Source: CAZFOB01 sp964520325 (GTDB lineage Bacteria > Actinomycetota > JAICYB01). Taken from it: a DNA stretch of 64,000 nucleotides. Position 1 is the first letter of the stretch; each line of letters begins with the position of its first letter. Below are positions 48,308 to 55,915 of the stretch, piece by piece. The notes under the pieces were generated by a model. It was not told where the DNA came from and searched no databases. It was given only the letters and a program-made list of their open reading frames with translations. The stretch covers positions 62,001 through 126,000 of the forward strand of contig CAZFOB010000003.1 in assembly GCA_964520325.1 (NCBI GenBank), written 5' to 3'. The translations under genes and the position numbers were made by a program.

Positions 48308-48904
48308 GTGACTTCTATCGACGAGCGGACACTGTCGGCAGAGCAGTTCCAAGCGGTGCTGCTGGCCGCCAGAGCCGGCGCCGATTGGGCTTGGACGCGG
48401 ATCTACGACAGCCTGGCACCAACACTCCTCGGCTACCTGAGGGCTCAGGGAGCCCCTGATCCGGACGGGATCAGCGGCGAGGTCTTCTGCCAGCTCGTCA
48501 GAGACCTCGATCGCTTCGAGGGGGACGAGGCTGGCTTTCGGTCCTGGGTGTTCGTGATGGTTCACCATCGTCTGGTGGACGACGTCAGGCGCCGTAAGCG
48601 CCGCCCTGAGGCGCCGATCTCTCGCGAGACCCTCGCCATGGTCCAGGACCCCGAGAACGTAGAAGCGCAGGTCATGAATCGTGCAACCGAGTCAGAACTC
48701 CGTGGTCTCCTGGACGGGCTGACCTCGCCTCAGCGCGACGTCCTACTTCTGCGGGTGTTCGCTGGTCTGACCCTCGAGGAGGTTGCCGACCTCATGGGAC
48801 GCCGTATCGGGGCTGTGAAGGCCCTCCAGCGAAGAGGTCTGGAGGCCTTACGCCAAGAGATCAGCCGACTTGGCTTGTACCCTTCCGAGAGTGGGGAGCG
48901 TTAA
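48308..48904 (+). CDS. RNA polymerase sigma factor, ECF type
   Basis: 198 residues from GTG 48308 (an in-frame GTG at 48260 is possible). Region 2: AWTRIYDSLAPTLLGYLRAQGAPDPDGISGEVFCQLVRDL then FRSWVFVMVHHRLVDDVRRRKRRPE. Region 4: LTSPQRDVLLLRVFAGLTLEEVADLMGRRIGAVKALQRRGLEAL. It directs RNA polymerase to specific promoters. The next gene, 8 nt on, encodes a one-pass membrane protein that may be its anti-sigma factor. A LexA box lies in the shared lexA/sigma intergenic region, so it may be damage-inducible; this is an inference. Confidence 0.88.
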   Translation: MTSIDERTLSAEQFQAVLLAARAGADWAWTRIYDSLAPTLLGYLRAQGAPDPDGISGEVFCQLVRDLDRFEGDEAGFRSWVFVMVHHRLVDDVRRRKRRPEAPISRETLAMVQDPENVEAQVMNRATESELRGLLDGLTSPQRDVLLLRVFAGLTLEEVADLMGRRIGAVKALQRRGLEALRQEISRLGLYPSESGER

Positions 48905-48912
48905 CGATATGT

Positions 48913-49764
48913 ATGCGTAAACTCGACCGCGACGCCGACCCCCTGACCACGGGGACCAAGACCACCGACCCTGACCTGGGCCGCCTGGTGTCTTTCGCCG
49001 ACGACGTCAGACAGGCGTACACCTCGTCACCGGAGTCGGCGCTGCGTACGGCGCACCTGGCCGCGATGGCCGTGACCTACCAGGAGGATTCGCAGGCCAA
49101 GGCACTTGCCCAGAGCCTCGATGACGGCGTCAGCACGAACGGACACAAGGCGCCCAAACGCGCCCATCCCCGCCTGCTCGTCCGCGGGGGGATCGCCGCC
49201 GTCGCATTCGTCCTGCTGGGCACGACGGCGCTGGCCGCGACCGGGTCGTTGCCCGGGCGCGCGCAGAACGCCGTGTCCCGGGTGGCAAAGTTCGTCGGTG
49301 TCGATATCCCACGGACGGACGGCAAGAGGGTCACGATCACGCAGGAGCGCAACCCCTCGTCCGGAGGATCCAAACGCAAGGCGGAACGCCCTGAGACCGA
49401 ACTCTCCAAGTCCGATCCGTCGTGCCTCGAGGATGACTCGTGCGTGACGGCGAAGAAGAGGTCCAAGCCGCGCCGCTCGCGGGGAAGCTCGGACGCACCT
49501 GAGGCACCGTTGGCCAGTCCGGAGCCGAGCGAGCTGCCCGCCGACAACGTCGATGGATCTCCGATCCCACGCGACGACCCCGAGCCGAGCACGACTCCGG
49601 AGCCGACCGAGACACCCGCCGCCACCGACGGGGCTGATCGCGACGCCCCGGCCAGCGAACAGCCGGTCACCGGCGAGCCGGACGGAGGATCGGGCCGCGA
49701 CGAGCCAACGGGGCGAGACGACCCCTCGGGCAGCGACACCGAACCGTCGAGCCCGGCGCCCTGA
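48913..49764 (+). CDS. Putative anti-sigma-like membrane protein
   Basis: 283 residues. N-terminal cytoplasmic ~90 residues (DLGRLVSFADDVRQAYTSSPESALRTAHLAAMAVTYQED), one membrane helix (LLVRGGIAAVAFVLLGTTALAAT), a short segment GRAQNAVSRVAKFVGVDIP, then a ~130-residue Pro/Ser/Glu/Asp low-complexity outside tail with one Cys pair (DPSCLEDDSCV). Position directly after the sigma-factor gene and the topology suggest an anti-sigma or sigma-regulating protein, but no zinc-binding anti-sigma motif is present. Confidence 0.6.
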   Translation: MRKLDRDADPLTTGTKTTDPDLGRLVSFADDVRQAYTSSPESALRTAHLAAMAVTYQEDSQAKALAQSLDDGVSTNGHKAPKRAHPRLLVRGGIAAVAFVLLGTTALAATGSLPGRAQNAVSRVAKFVGVDIPRTDGKRVTITQERNPSSGGSKRKAERPETELSKSDPSCLEDDSCVTAKKRSKPRRSRGSSDAPEAPLASPEPSELPADNVDGSPIPRDDPEPSTTPEPTETPAATDGADRDAPASEQPVTGEPDGGSGRDEPTGRDDPSGSDTEPSSPAP

Positions 49765-49794
49765 TCGTCATCTAAGCCAGACGATCTACACCCG

Positions 49795-50328
49795 TTAGCG
49801 CACGAGGGCCAAGAGGTCGGCGTAGCTTGCGCCGATGTAGATCCCGACGGGGTCGAAGTACACACCGGCGCGTCGTGCCGACAGGTGGACGTGTGGCGGT
49901 AGCCCGGAGCCCTGGTGTCCGGCACCGACCGTGCCGATCACCTCACCCGTAGTGACCGTGTCGCCTTTCCCGACCGAGCTCGACGCGAGGAACGAGTAGG
50001 TCGTGCGGACCTCGTCGTCGTGATCGACCGAGACGCTTCGATTGCCGGCCACGCTTCCGGCGAAGCTCACAACTCCGGGGGCCGATGAGCGTACGGGCGT
50101 GCCGGCAGGCGCCGCGACGTCGATGCCGCGGTGGCCGGCCGCGAACGGATCGTCCTCCGGCGCGTCCCACGCGTGGACGACCGTCCCGTAGAGCGGAACG
50201 GCGTGTTGAGCGCCTTCTCTGGCCGTCGGCCGAGCTTGTGCGAAGGCCGAGGCACCCGGCGAGACGAAAGCGATCGCGAACGTGAGCACCGCTGCTGCGA
50301 AGCGAGCGACCTGTCGCGAGATCCTCAT
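49795..50328 (-). CDS. Secreted M23 (LytM-type) peptidase
   Basis: 177 residues. Signal peptide (FAAAVLTFAIAFVSPGASAFA), then an M23 domain: GHRGIDVAAPAGTPVRSSAPGVVSFAGSVAGNRSVSVDH (zinc His and Asp in HRGID) and SGLPPHVHLSARRAG (HxH). All zinc ligands are present, so it is probably an active peptidoglycan endopeptidase. The C-terminus ends in YFDPVGIY. Convergent with the anti-sigma-like gene and divergent from the LysM gene. Confidence 0.88.
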   Translation of the reverse strand: MRISRQVARFAAAVLTFAIAFVSPGASAFAQARPTAREGAQHAVPLYGTVVHAWDAPEDDPFAAGHRGIDVAAPAGTPVRSSAPGVVSFAGSVAGNRSVSVDHDDEVRTTYSFLASSSVGKGDTVTTGEVIGTVGAGHQGSGLPPHVHLSARRAGVYFDPVGIYIGASYADLLALVR

Positions 50329-50425
50329 GGGGGTCCGAGTATGGGCCTGACTACGGACAGTGGTCGCTGCCGTTCGCGGGTCACACCAGCCACAGTTCTT
50401 GTCACTGGTGCTCTCTAAGCTCTCC

Positions 50426-50453
50426 TTGACATCAGATCAGAACAACGTAGAAT
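50426..50453 (+). promoter_or_regulatory. SOS promoter of the LysM gene
   Basis: TTGACA (50426-50431), 16-nt spacer, TAGAAT (50448-50453), followed at once by a LexA box over the expected start of transcription. Confidence 0.8.
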
Positions 50454-50454
50454 A

Positions 50455-50466
50455 GAACGTATGTTC
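50455..50466 (+). promoter_or_regulatory. LexA (SOS) box
   Basis: GAACGTATGTTC, a perfect GAACnnnnGTTC site within the 14-bp palindrome AGAACGTATGTTCT, one base after the -10. Confidence 0.9.
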
Positions 50467-50486
50467 TTATCGACAGGGAGCGGGAA

Positions 50487-50849
50487 ATGACGCGACAGCC
50501 GACTCGTCAGAACAGCAAGACCACCAGGCTCACGCCGTTCGGACGGCTCCTCGTCCTGCTCATGATCCTTTCCCTCGGAGCGATCGCCGGGGCGGCCGGT
50601 GCAGGCGCCGCCCGACCCCACGCCCAGGCTTGGCGCTGTATCAGCGTTCGCCCCGGCGAGACGCTCTGGTCGATCTCGGGGGGCAACCCGGCACCCGATC
50701 GGCGGGAGACCGTCCAGCGGATCATGGCGCACAACCGCCTGATCAGCCCGCCACAAGCTGGTGCGGCGATCTGGATCCCGAACGAGGGCAGCCTCGCCGG
50801 TCTTGCCGCAGGCCGAACCAGCTCGTGCACCGCCGACTACGCCGACTAG
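50487..50849 (+). CDS. LysM-domain membrane/secreted protein, probable SOS cell-division inhibitor
   Basis: 120 residues: a hydrophobic N-terminal segment (RLLVLLMILSLGAIAGAAGAGAA) and one LysM domain (WRCISVRPGETLWSISGGNPAPDRRETVQRIMAHNRLISPPQAGAAIWIP). In Mycobacterium the SOS-induced LysM protein Rv2719c/ChiZ lies between lexA and nrdR, and B. subtilis YneA has the same build; both inhibit division after DNA damage. Here the gene has a consensus promoter directly overlapped by a perfect LexA box and also precedes nrdR. ATG 50487 follows GGGAGCGGGAA. Function is inferred from family and context. Confidence 0.85.
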   Translation: MTRQPTRQNSKTTRLTPFGRLLVLLMILSLGAIAGAAGAGAARPHAQAWRCISVRPGETLWSISGGNPAPDRRETVQRIMAHNRLISPPQAGAAIWIPNEGSLAGLAAGRTSSCTADYAD

Positions 50850-50897
50850 AGCGTTTCATCCGGCGTTCCCGCAGGTCACAGCCTCGTAATTACATGC

Positions 50898-50926
50898 TTG
50901 ACATACACCAGATGTAGTCCTAGAAT
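50898..50926 (+). promoter_or_regulatory. Consensus promoter of nrdR-nrdJ
   Basis: TTGACA (50898-50903), 17-nt spacer, TAGAAT (50921-50926). Confidence 0.8.
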
Positions 50927-50953
50927 GACTTTCCACCCCAAGATGTAGGGGGT
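50905..50953 (+). promoter_or_regulatory. Pair of NrdR boxes
   Basis: ACACCAGATGTAGTCC and CCCCAAGATGTAGGGG share AGATGTAG cores at 50910 and 50941, exactly 31 bp apart (three helical turns), the spacing typical of NrdR box pairs. The first is between -35 and -10; the second is just downstream of the start of transcription. Confidence 0.75.
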
Positions 50954-50984
50954 ACGGCCGCCGTCCGTCGTAGGGGGAGTCGAT

Positions 50985-51458
50985 TTGCACTGTCCGTTCT
51001 GCCGGGGTGTCGACACCAAGGTCGTCGACTCCCGGGACACTCAGGAGGGAGCGGCGATCCGCCGCCGGCGAGAGTGCATCGATTGCGGACAGCGCTTCAC
51101 CACCTTCGAGCGCATCGAGGGCGTGCCGCTGGTGGTGGTCAAGCGAGATGGAAGCAGAGAGCCGTTCGACCGCGCGAAAGTCGTGAGCGGCATCGCCAAG
51201 GCATGCAAGAACCGTCCCGTGTCGGACGAGTCGATGCGGGCGATCTGCGACCAGATCGAGGAGATAGCGCGGGAGCGCACGGGCGAGGTCGCTTCGGCAG
51301 ACCTCGGTGACGAGGTGCTCACGCGCCTGTCGGCGCTGGACGAGGTGGCCTACGTGCGGTTCGCGTCGGTGTACCAGGAGTTCTCAGACGTTGGTGAGTT
51401 TCAGCGGGTGATCTCCGAGCTCGAACGCTCGGAAGGAAATGTCGGCGGTCAGGGGTAG
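50985..51458 (+). CDS. nrdR: Transcriptional repressor NrdR
   Basis: 157 residues from TTG 50985 (GGGGGAG upstream). Zinc ribbon CPFCRGVDTKVVDSR...CIDCGQRFTTFE and an ATP-cone (VVVKRDGSREPFDRAKVVSGIAKACKNRPV) that senses ATP/dATP. It represses ribonucleotide reductase genes; the two boxes at its own promoter imply control of the nrdR-nrdJ unit. It follows the SOS LysM gene, as in Mycobacterium. Confidence 0.96.
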   Translation: MHCPFCRGVDTKVVDSRDTQEGAAIRRRRECIDCGQRFTTFERIEGVPLVVVKRDGSREPFDRAKVVSGIAKACKNRPVSDESMRAICDQIEEIARERTGEVASADLGDEVLTRLSALDEVAYVRFASVYQEFSDVGEFQRVISELERSEGNVGGQG

Positions 51459-51492
51459 CTTCGCAACCCCAAAGAGGATGAGGAGGGTGTAG

Positions 51493-54414
51493 ATGCCCAA
51501 CGGGCAAACGCGGCGCAACGGCGGGACCAAAACCAATGGTGACGGGGGCCGGATCTCTGAGGTTGCTGGCCTCGAGGTCCCTCGGCTGTTCACCACGCCG
51601 GGCTCTCATCCCTACGACGAGATCGAGTGGGAGCGCCGCAACTCCCAGATCGTCTCCTACACCGGCAAGGTCAGCTTCGAGCAGGAGGGCGTTGAGTTTC
51701 CGTCCGACTGGTCGCTGAACGCCACGAACATCGTCGCCGAGAAGTACTTCCGCGGAAAGCTCAACACCCCGGCCCGTGAGTGGTCGGTCAAGCAGATCAT
51801 CGACCGCGTCGTCGACTCGATCGTGGTGTGGGGAGACGAGCAGGGACGCTTCAGCTCCGACGACGACAAAGTGAGCTTCGAGATGGAGCTCAAGCACATC
51901 CTCGTGACGCAGAAGGCGTCCTTCAACTCTCCCGTGTGGTTCAACATCGGCGTGCCGGGCCGGGCACAGCAATGTAGCGCGTGTTTCATCCTGCACGTCG
52001 ACGACTCGATGACCTCGATCGCGGATTGGTACCGCGACGAGATGTTCATCTTCAAGGGCGGTTCCGGCTCGGGCGTCAACGTGTCGAACCTTCGCTCGTC
52101 TTACGAGCAGCTCGGGATCGGCGGGTACTCGTCCGGTCCGGTGACGTTCATGCGCGGTGCCGACGCGTCTGCCGGAACCATCAAGTCCGGTGGTGCCACA
52201 CGCCGCGCCGCGAAGATGGTCGTGTTCAACGTCGATCATCCCGACTTGATCGAGCTCCGCGATGGTTCGCCGGGTTTCGTGTGGTGCAAGGCGGTGGAAG
52301 AGCGCAAGGCGCGTGCGCTGAAGGCAGCGGGCTTCGACATGTCGGTTGATTCAGGGATCGACGCGTACTCGATCCAATACCAGAACGCGAACAATTCGGT
52401 CCGAGTCACAGATGAGTACATGCAGGCCTATCTCGAAGGGCGTGACTGGCATCTGCGTTCGGTAACGACTGGTGACGTCATCAAGACCTACGAATCTCGC
52501 GACGTGATGAAGCAGATCTCGCAAGCTGCATGGGAGTGTGCCGACCCAGGCATGCAGTACCACACGACGATCAACGATTGGCACACGGCGCCGGCAGCGG
52601 GTCCGATCACAGCTTCTAACCCGTGTAGCGAGTACGTCCACCTCGATAACTCGCCTTGCAACTTGGCTTCGATCAATCTGCTCAAGTTCCTGCGCGCCGA
52701 CGGGACGTTCGACACGCACTCTTTCGAGCACACGGTCTTCACTGTTCTTCTTGGTCAAGCGATCATGTGCGTCGCGGCCGACTATCCGACTGAGAAGATC
52801 GGAGACAACGCCAGAGGATTCCGCCAGCTCGGCATCGGTTATGCCAACCTCGGCGCTCTCCTCATGGCGCTCGGAGTGCCTTACGACTCCGACGAGGGAC
52901 GCTCCTGGGCCGGTGCGATCACGTCATTGATGCAGGCGGCCGCGTATCGCGCTTCGGCGCGCTTCGCTGAGATCCTGGGACCGTTCCCCGGCACCGATGA
53001 GCTGCCCGGGTACGCGCACCCAGAGAACCGCGACGCCACTCAGCGAGTGCTCGGTAAGCACGCCGCTTTCTCGCGCGTCCTCACACAGCGGCCGAGCCAG
53101 GCGGAGCGCAGGCTCGATCGTCGCGTCGACGCGTACTTCGACGAAGTCATAGGTGCCGCCAAACCGATCGCGAAGGACGCGGAACTCGCACGTGTCGCTG
53201 CCCGCGCCAACGAGGTGTGGGCTGAGACGCTCGATCTTGCTGAGCGGTTCGGCGTGGAGAACTCACAGGTTTCAGTTCTTGCGCCGACCGGAACTATTTC
53301 CTTCATGCTCGATTGCGACACCACCGGCGTTGAGCCTGATCTCGCGCTCAAGAAGGTCAAGAAGATGGTGGGCGGCGGGACGATGTCGATCATCAACCAG
53401 ACCATCCCGCGTGCGCTGCGCCGGCTCGGCTACAACGAGGAGCAGCTCGAAGCGATCGAGGCATTCATCGACGAGAACAACACCGTCGTCGGCGCGCCGG
53501 CGCTCAAGCCCGAGCACTACGAGGTCTTCGCGTGCTCCTTCACCACCGACAACCTGATCGGCCACATGGGCCACGTGAAGATGATGGCGGCGGTGCAGCC
53601 ATTTTTGTCCGGCGCAATCAGCAAAACCGTGAACGTGCCCGAGACGGCGTCCGTCGAGGACATGGAGGAGATCTTCGTCGAGGGCTGGCGCTTCGGACTC
53701 AAGGCCGTCGCGATGTACCGCGACAACTGTAAGGCCGACCAGCCTCTGTCCGCCGAGAGCAACAAGGCGACCGACGATGCCGTCGGCGAGACGCCGCCCG
53801 CATCGACGCGCCGGCGGATGCCACGGATCCGGAACTCGGTGACGTACTCGTTCCGGGTGGCCGACACCGAAGGTTACGTACACGTGGGCCTGTACCCGGA
53901 CTCCGGTCAGCCGGGGGAACTCTTCATCAAGGTCGCCAAGCAGGGTTCGACGCTCGCGGGCGTGATGGGTGCATTCGCGCTGTCGGTGTCGATGGGTCTG
54001 CAGCACGGTGTTCCGCTCGAGACGTTTGTCGAGAAGTTCGTGAACGACACGTTCGAGCCGCACGGGATCACCGACGACCCGGACATCCGGTTCGCCAAGT
54101 CGCTGATGGACTACATCTTCCGGCGCCTCGCGCTCGACTTCCTGCCGGAGAACAAGCGCCTCGCGCTCGGGATCCGGTCGGTGCAAGAACGCATGGAGGT
54201 GCTCGACGGTCCGGCCAACGGCATGAACATCATCGAGAAGGTCTCGGACGAACAGCGCTCTGCGCCTGCAGTGTCTGGGAGCGGACTCGGCTCGACGGCC
54301 GACTTGGTCCCGTCGCTCGACGCGCCGCTGTGCTCGAACTGCGGAACGCGCATGCGTCCGGCGGGGAGCTGCTTCGCATGCGAGTCGTGCGGATCGACTT
54401 CAGGGTGTAGTTAA
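51493..54414 (+). CDS. nrdJ: Adenosylcobalamin-dependent (class II) ribonucleotide reductase
   Basis: 973 residues, usual for long class II enzymes. It makes dNTPs from NDPs using B12 to generate a thiyl radical. Blocks: FNSPVWFNIGVPGRAQQCSACFILHVDDSM, GSGSGVNVSNLRS, ASNPCSEYVHLDNSPCNLASINLLKFL (active-site region), APTGTISFMLDCDTTGVEPDLAL and RNSVTYSFRVADTEGYVHVGLYPDSGQPGELFI. The C-terminus is a cysteine-rich tail (CSNCGTRMRPAGSCFACESCG) that probably relays electrons. ATG 51493 follows GAGGAGGG. Controlled with nrdR through NrdR boxes. Confidence 0.97.
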   Translation: MPNGQTRRNGGTKTNGDGGRISEVAGLEVPRLFTTPGSHPYDEIEWERRNSQIVSYTGKVSFEQEGVEFPSDWSLNATNIVAEKYFRGKLNTPAREWSVKQIIDRVVDSIVVWGDEQGRFSSDDDKVSFEMELKHILVTQKASFNSPVWFNIGVPGRAQQCSACFILHVDDSMTSIADWYRDEMFIFKGGSGSGVNVSNLRSSYEQLGIGGYSSGPVTFMRGADASAGTIKSGGATRRAAKMVVFNVDHPDLIELRDGSPGFVWCKAVEERKARALKAAGFDMSVDSGIDAYSIQYQNANNSVRVTDEYMQAYLEGRDWHLRSVTTGDVIKTYESRDVMKQISQAAWECADPGMQYHTTINDWHTAPAAGPITASNPCSEYVHLDNSPCNLASINLLKFLRADGTFDTHSFEHTVFTVLLGQAIMCVAADYPTEKIGDNARGFRQLGIGYANLGALLMALGVPYDSDEGRSWAGAITSLMQAAAYRASARFAEILGPFPGTDELPGYAHPENRDATQRVLGKHAAFSRVLTQRPSQAERRLDRRVDAYFDEVIGAAKPIAKDAELARVAARANEVWAETLDLAERFGVENSQVSVLAPTGTISFMLDCDTTGVEPDLALKKVKKMVGGGTMSIINQTIPRALRRLGYNEEQLEAIEAFIDENNTVVGAPALKPEHYEVFACSFTTDNLIGHMGHVKMMAAVQPFLSGAISKTVNVPETASVEDMEEIFVEGWRFGLKAVAMYRDNCKADQPLSAESNKATDDAVGETPPASTRRRMPRIRNSVTYSFRVADTEGYVHVGLYPDSGQPGELFIKVAKQGSTLAGVMGAFALSVSMGLQHGVPLETFVEKFVNDTFEPHGITDDPDIRFAKSLMDYIFRRLALDFLPENKRLALGIRSVQERMEVLDGPANGMNIIEKVSDEQRSAPAVSGSGLGSTADLVPSLDAPLCSNCGTRMRPAGSCFACESCGSTSGCS

Positions 54415-54873
54415 GAAACCACCCACGACCTTCGTTTTCGTTCGTGCGTACGTCGGCGGCCCGCGCCTCGCCCTCCGTTCCACCATTCGGACCGCAACGT
54501 CGCGTCTGACGGTCGCGTCGCGAGAGAGCTGTTGCGGTCCTGCCATGAGTCACTACGGTCGAGGCCCGGGCCGCCGCCGCTGAAGCGTTTGAGCCGCACG
54601 CGTTCGTGGTCTGCGCGATGTCAACTAATGGGGCATGAGCCTCTTGCACTACCGCATCGGGCTGCCCGACGTGACAAGCGCTGGTCCGCAGACGAGTTAT
54701 GCGGAACGAGAAACGCTCGCTCGGGGCGGAGGCCGGGCCAGTCGGAGGACGAAGACCGAGGTCGTAGGGGGAATGGAGGGTCGTTCGGATATGGGTGGTC
54801 CAGGGCGTTAGGTGTCACGATGAGGACTATGAGGCTCTCACTAAAGATGAGTTAGACAGACAAGGGGGAGGAT
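54415..54873. other. 460-bp stretch without an assignable gene
   Basis: Between nrdJ and the SdpI-like gene. Short open frames occur on both strands but have no domain, ribosome site or promoter. Small hairpins (TCGGGC/GCCCGA near 54640; TCCGCA/TGCGGA near 54690) and two GTTRRRY heptamers, GTTAGGT near 54808 and GTTAGAC near 54851, are the only structure I see. The region opens the accessory stretch with the attC-like site. Confidence 0.6.
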
Positions 54874-55188
54874 GTGGCGAATCGAATTGCACTGATGATT
54901 CCGGCGGTGATTGTGGGAGCGTTGGGGATCCCGCTCATTCTCCGTCGTGTGCCGCCGAATGGCATTTACGGTTTGCGTACGCCTTTCACGCAGTCCAGTC
55001 CTGATGTGTGGTACCCGGCGAATGCATTTGGTGGATGGGCGATTGTTGTGGCGGCCGTCGTGTGCGTTGGCGTGTTGTGGGGGCTCCCGGCGTCTGCGCC
55101 TCGTTGGTTGGAGGTTGCGGCTCTTGCGGTGCCGGTGTTGGTCGCGGCGGCTGTTTCGCTGGCCTATGTATCGACGTTGGGGTCCTGA
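54874..55188 (+). CDS. SdpI-family small membrane protein
   Basis: 104 residues, three membrane segments: RIALMIPAVIVGALGIPLILR, then the family motif VPPNGIYGLRTPFTQSSPDVWYPANAFGGWAIVV (compare YGxRTPxTxxSxxxWxxAN), and LEVAALAVPVLVAAAVSLAYV. SdpI proteins include an immunity/signal protein of B. subtilis, but most are uncharacterised. GTG 54874 follows GGGGGAGG. The local base use is richer in T and G than the neighbours, consistent with transfer. An attC-like palindrome begins 21 nt after its stop. Confidence 0.8.
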   Translation: MANRIALMIPAVIVGALGIPLILRRVPPNGIYGLRTPFTQSSPDVWYPANAFGGWAIVVAAVVCVGVLWGLPASAPRWLEVAALAVPVLVAAAVSLAYVSTLGS

Positions 55189-55208
55189 GCGTTGGTTGAC
55201 GGGTTGCT

Positions 55209-55316
55209 GTCTAACTCGCGCTTGCAACCGACCGAGATCGCGCCGTTGCGTTCGGAGCTCGGCTTAGGCTTGGGTGTGGCGCGATGCTCGGCGGCTGAAG
55301 CGCGGTGTCGTTGTAC
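55209..55316 (+). repeat. attC-like extended palindrome
   Basis: Left side in order: GTCTAAC, TCGCGCTT, CAACCGACCGAG, ATCGCGCC. Right side mirrored: GGCGCGAT, CTCGGCGGCTG, AAGCGCGG, GTTGTAC. The arms pair with a bulge as in integron attC sites. GTCTAAC fits RYYYAAC; GTTGTAC is one base from GTTRRRY. It begins 21 nt after the SdpI-like stop, where attC sites lie in gene cassettes. A left half-site recurs at 55931-55957. Confidence 0.5.
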
Positions 55317-55336
55317 GGACGGAGGAGTCCGAGCAC

Positions 55337-55915
55337 ATGCCCGCGGGTCTTGAGGTCAAACCGGTCACGGCCGAACTCGTCCAAGATGCCGAGCAGGTCT
55401 TCGCCGCTAATTCAGACTCGGCGGGCTGCTATTGCATGTGGTTCCTCATCCCGGTCGCGCAGTATCACGCCGGCGGGCGCGACGGGAACCGGCGCTTGTT
55501 CCGCGAGCTCGCCGAGGCGAGCTCAACGCCGGTCGGGCTGCTCGCGTATGCCGGCGGCGAGCCGGTGGCGTGGTGTGCGGCCGGCCCGCGATCACGCTTC
55601 GCCCGCGCGCTGAAGGCGCCATCGTTCAAGGGCCGAGATTCCGTCGAGGATGACAGCGTCTGGTTCGTGCCGTGCTTCAACGTCCCGAAGGCCTGGCGCC
55701 GCCGTGGTGTGAGCACGGCGTTGCTCAATGGGGCGGTGGAACTTGCTCGCCACCACGGCGCCCCTGCCATCGAGGGGTTCCCATTCGCCCGCGGGGCCAA
55801 GCTCTCGCGGGAGTCGATGGTCGGTGTGCAGGCGACCTTCGAGGCGTGCGGCTTTACGGAGGCGCGCCGGCCATCTCCGACGTGTGTGGTGATGCGGCGC
55901 GAGCTTGACCGGTGA
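55337..55915 (+). CDS. GNAT-family N-acetyltransferase
   Basis: 192 residues from ATG 55337 (GGAGGAG upstream; an in-frame GTG at 55274 lies within the attC-like palindrome). GNAT features: VFAANSDSAGCYCMWFLIP, PVGLLAYAGGEPVAWCAAGPRS, WFVPCFNVPKAWRRRGVSTALLNGAVELARHHGAPAIEGFP (acetyl-CoA loop RRRGVS) and FEACGFTEARR. Acetyl-CoA-dependent; substrate unknown. Such genes are common integron-cassette cargo. The stop is followed after 15 nt by a half attC-like site. Confidence 0.82.
   Translation: MPAGLEVKPVTAELVQDAEQVFAANSDSAGCYCMWFLIPVAQYHAGGRDGNRRLFRELAEASSTPVGLLAYAGGEPVAWCAAGPRSRFARALKAPSFKGRDSVEDDSVWFVPCFNVPKAWRRRGVSTALLNGAVELARHHGAPAIEGFPFARGAKLSRESMVGVQATFEACGFTEARRPSPTCVVMRRELDR

Noticed and set aside
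54532..54855. Open frames of 60-140 codons after nrdJ on both strands.
   Set aside because: No ribosome site, promoter box, hydrophobic segment or domain; composition is that of random GC-rich frames.
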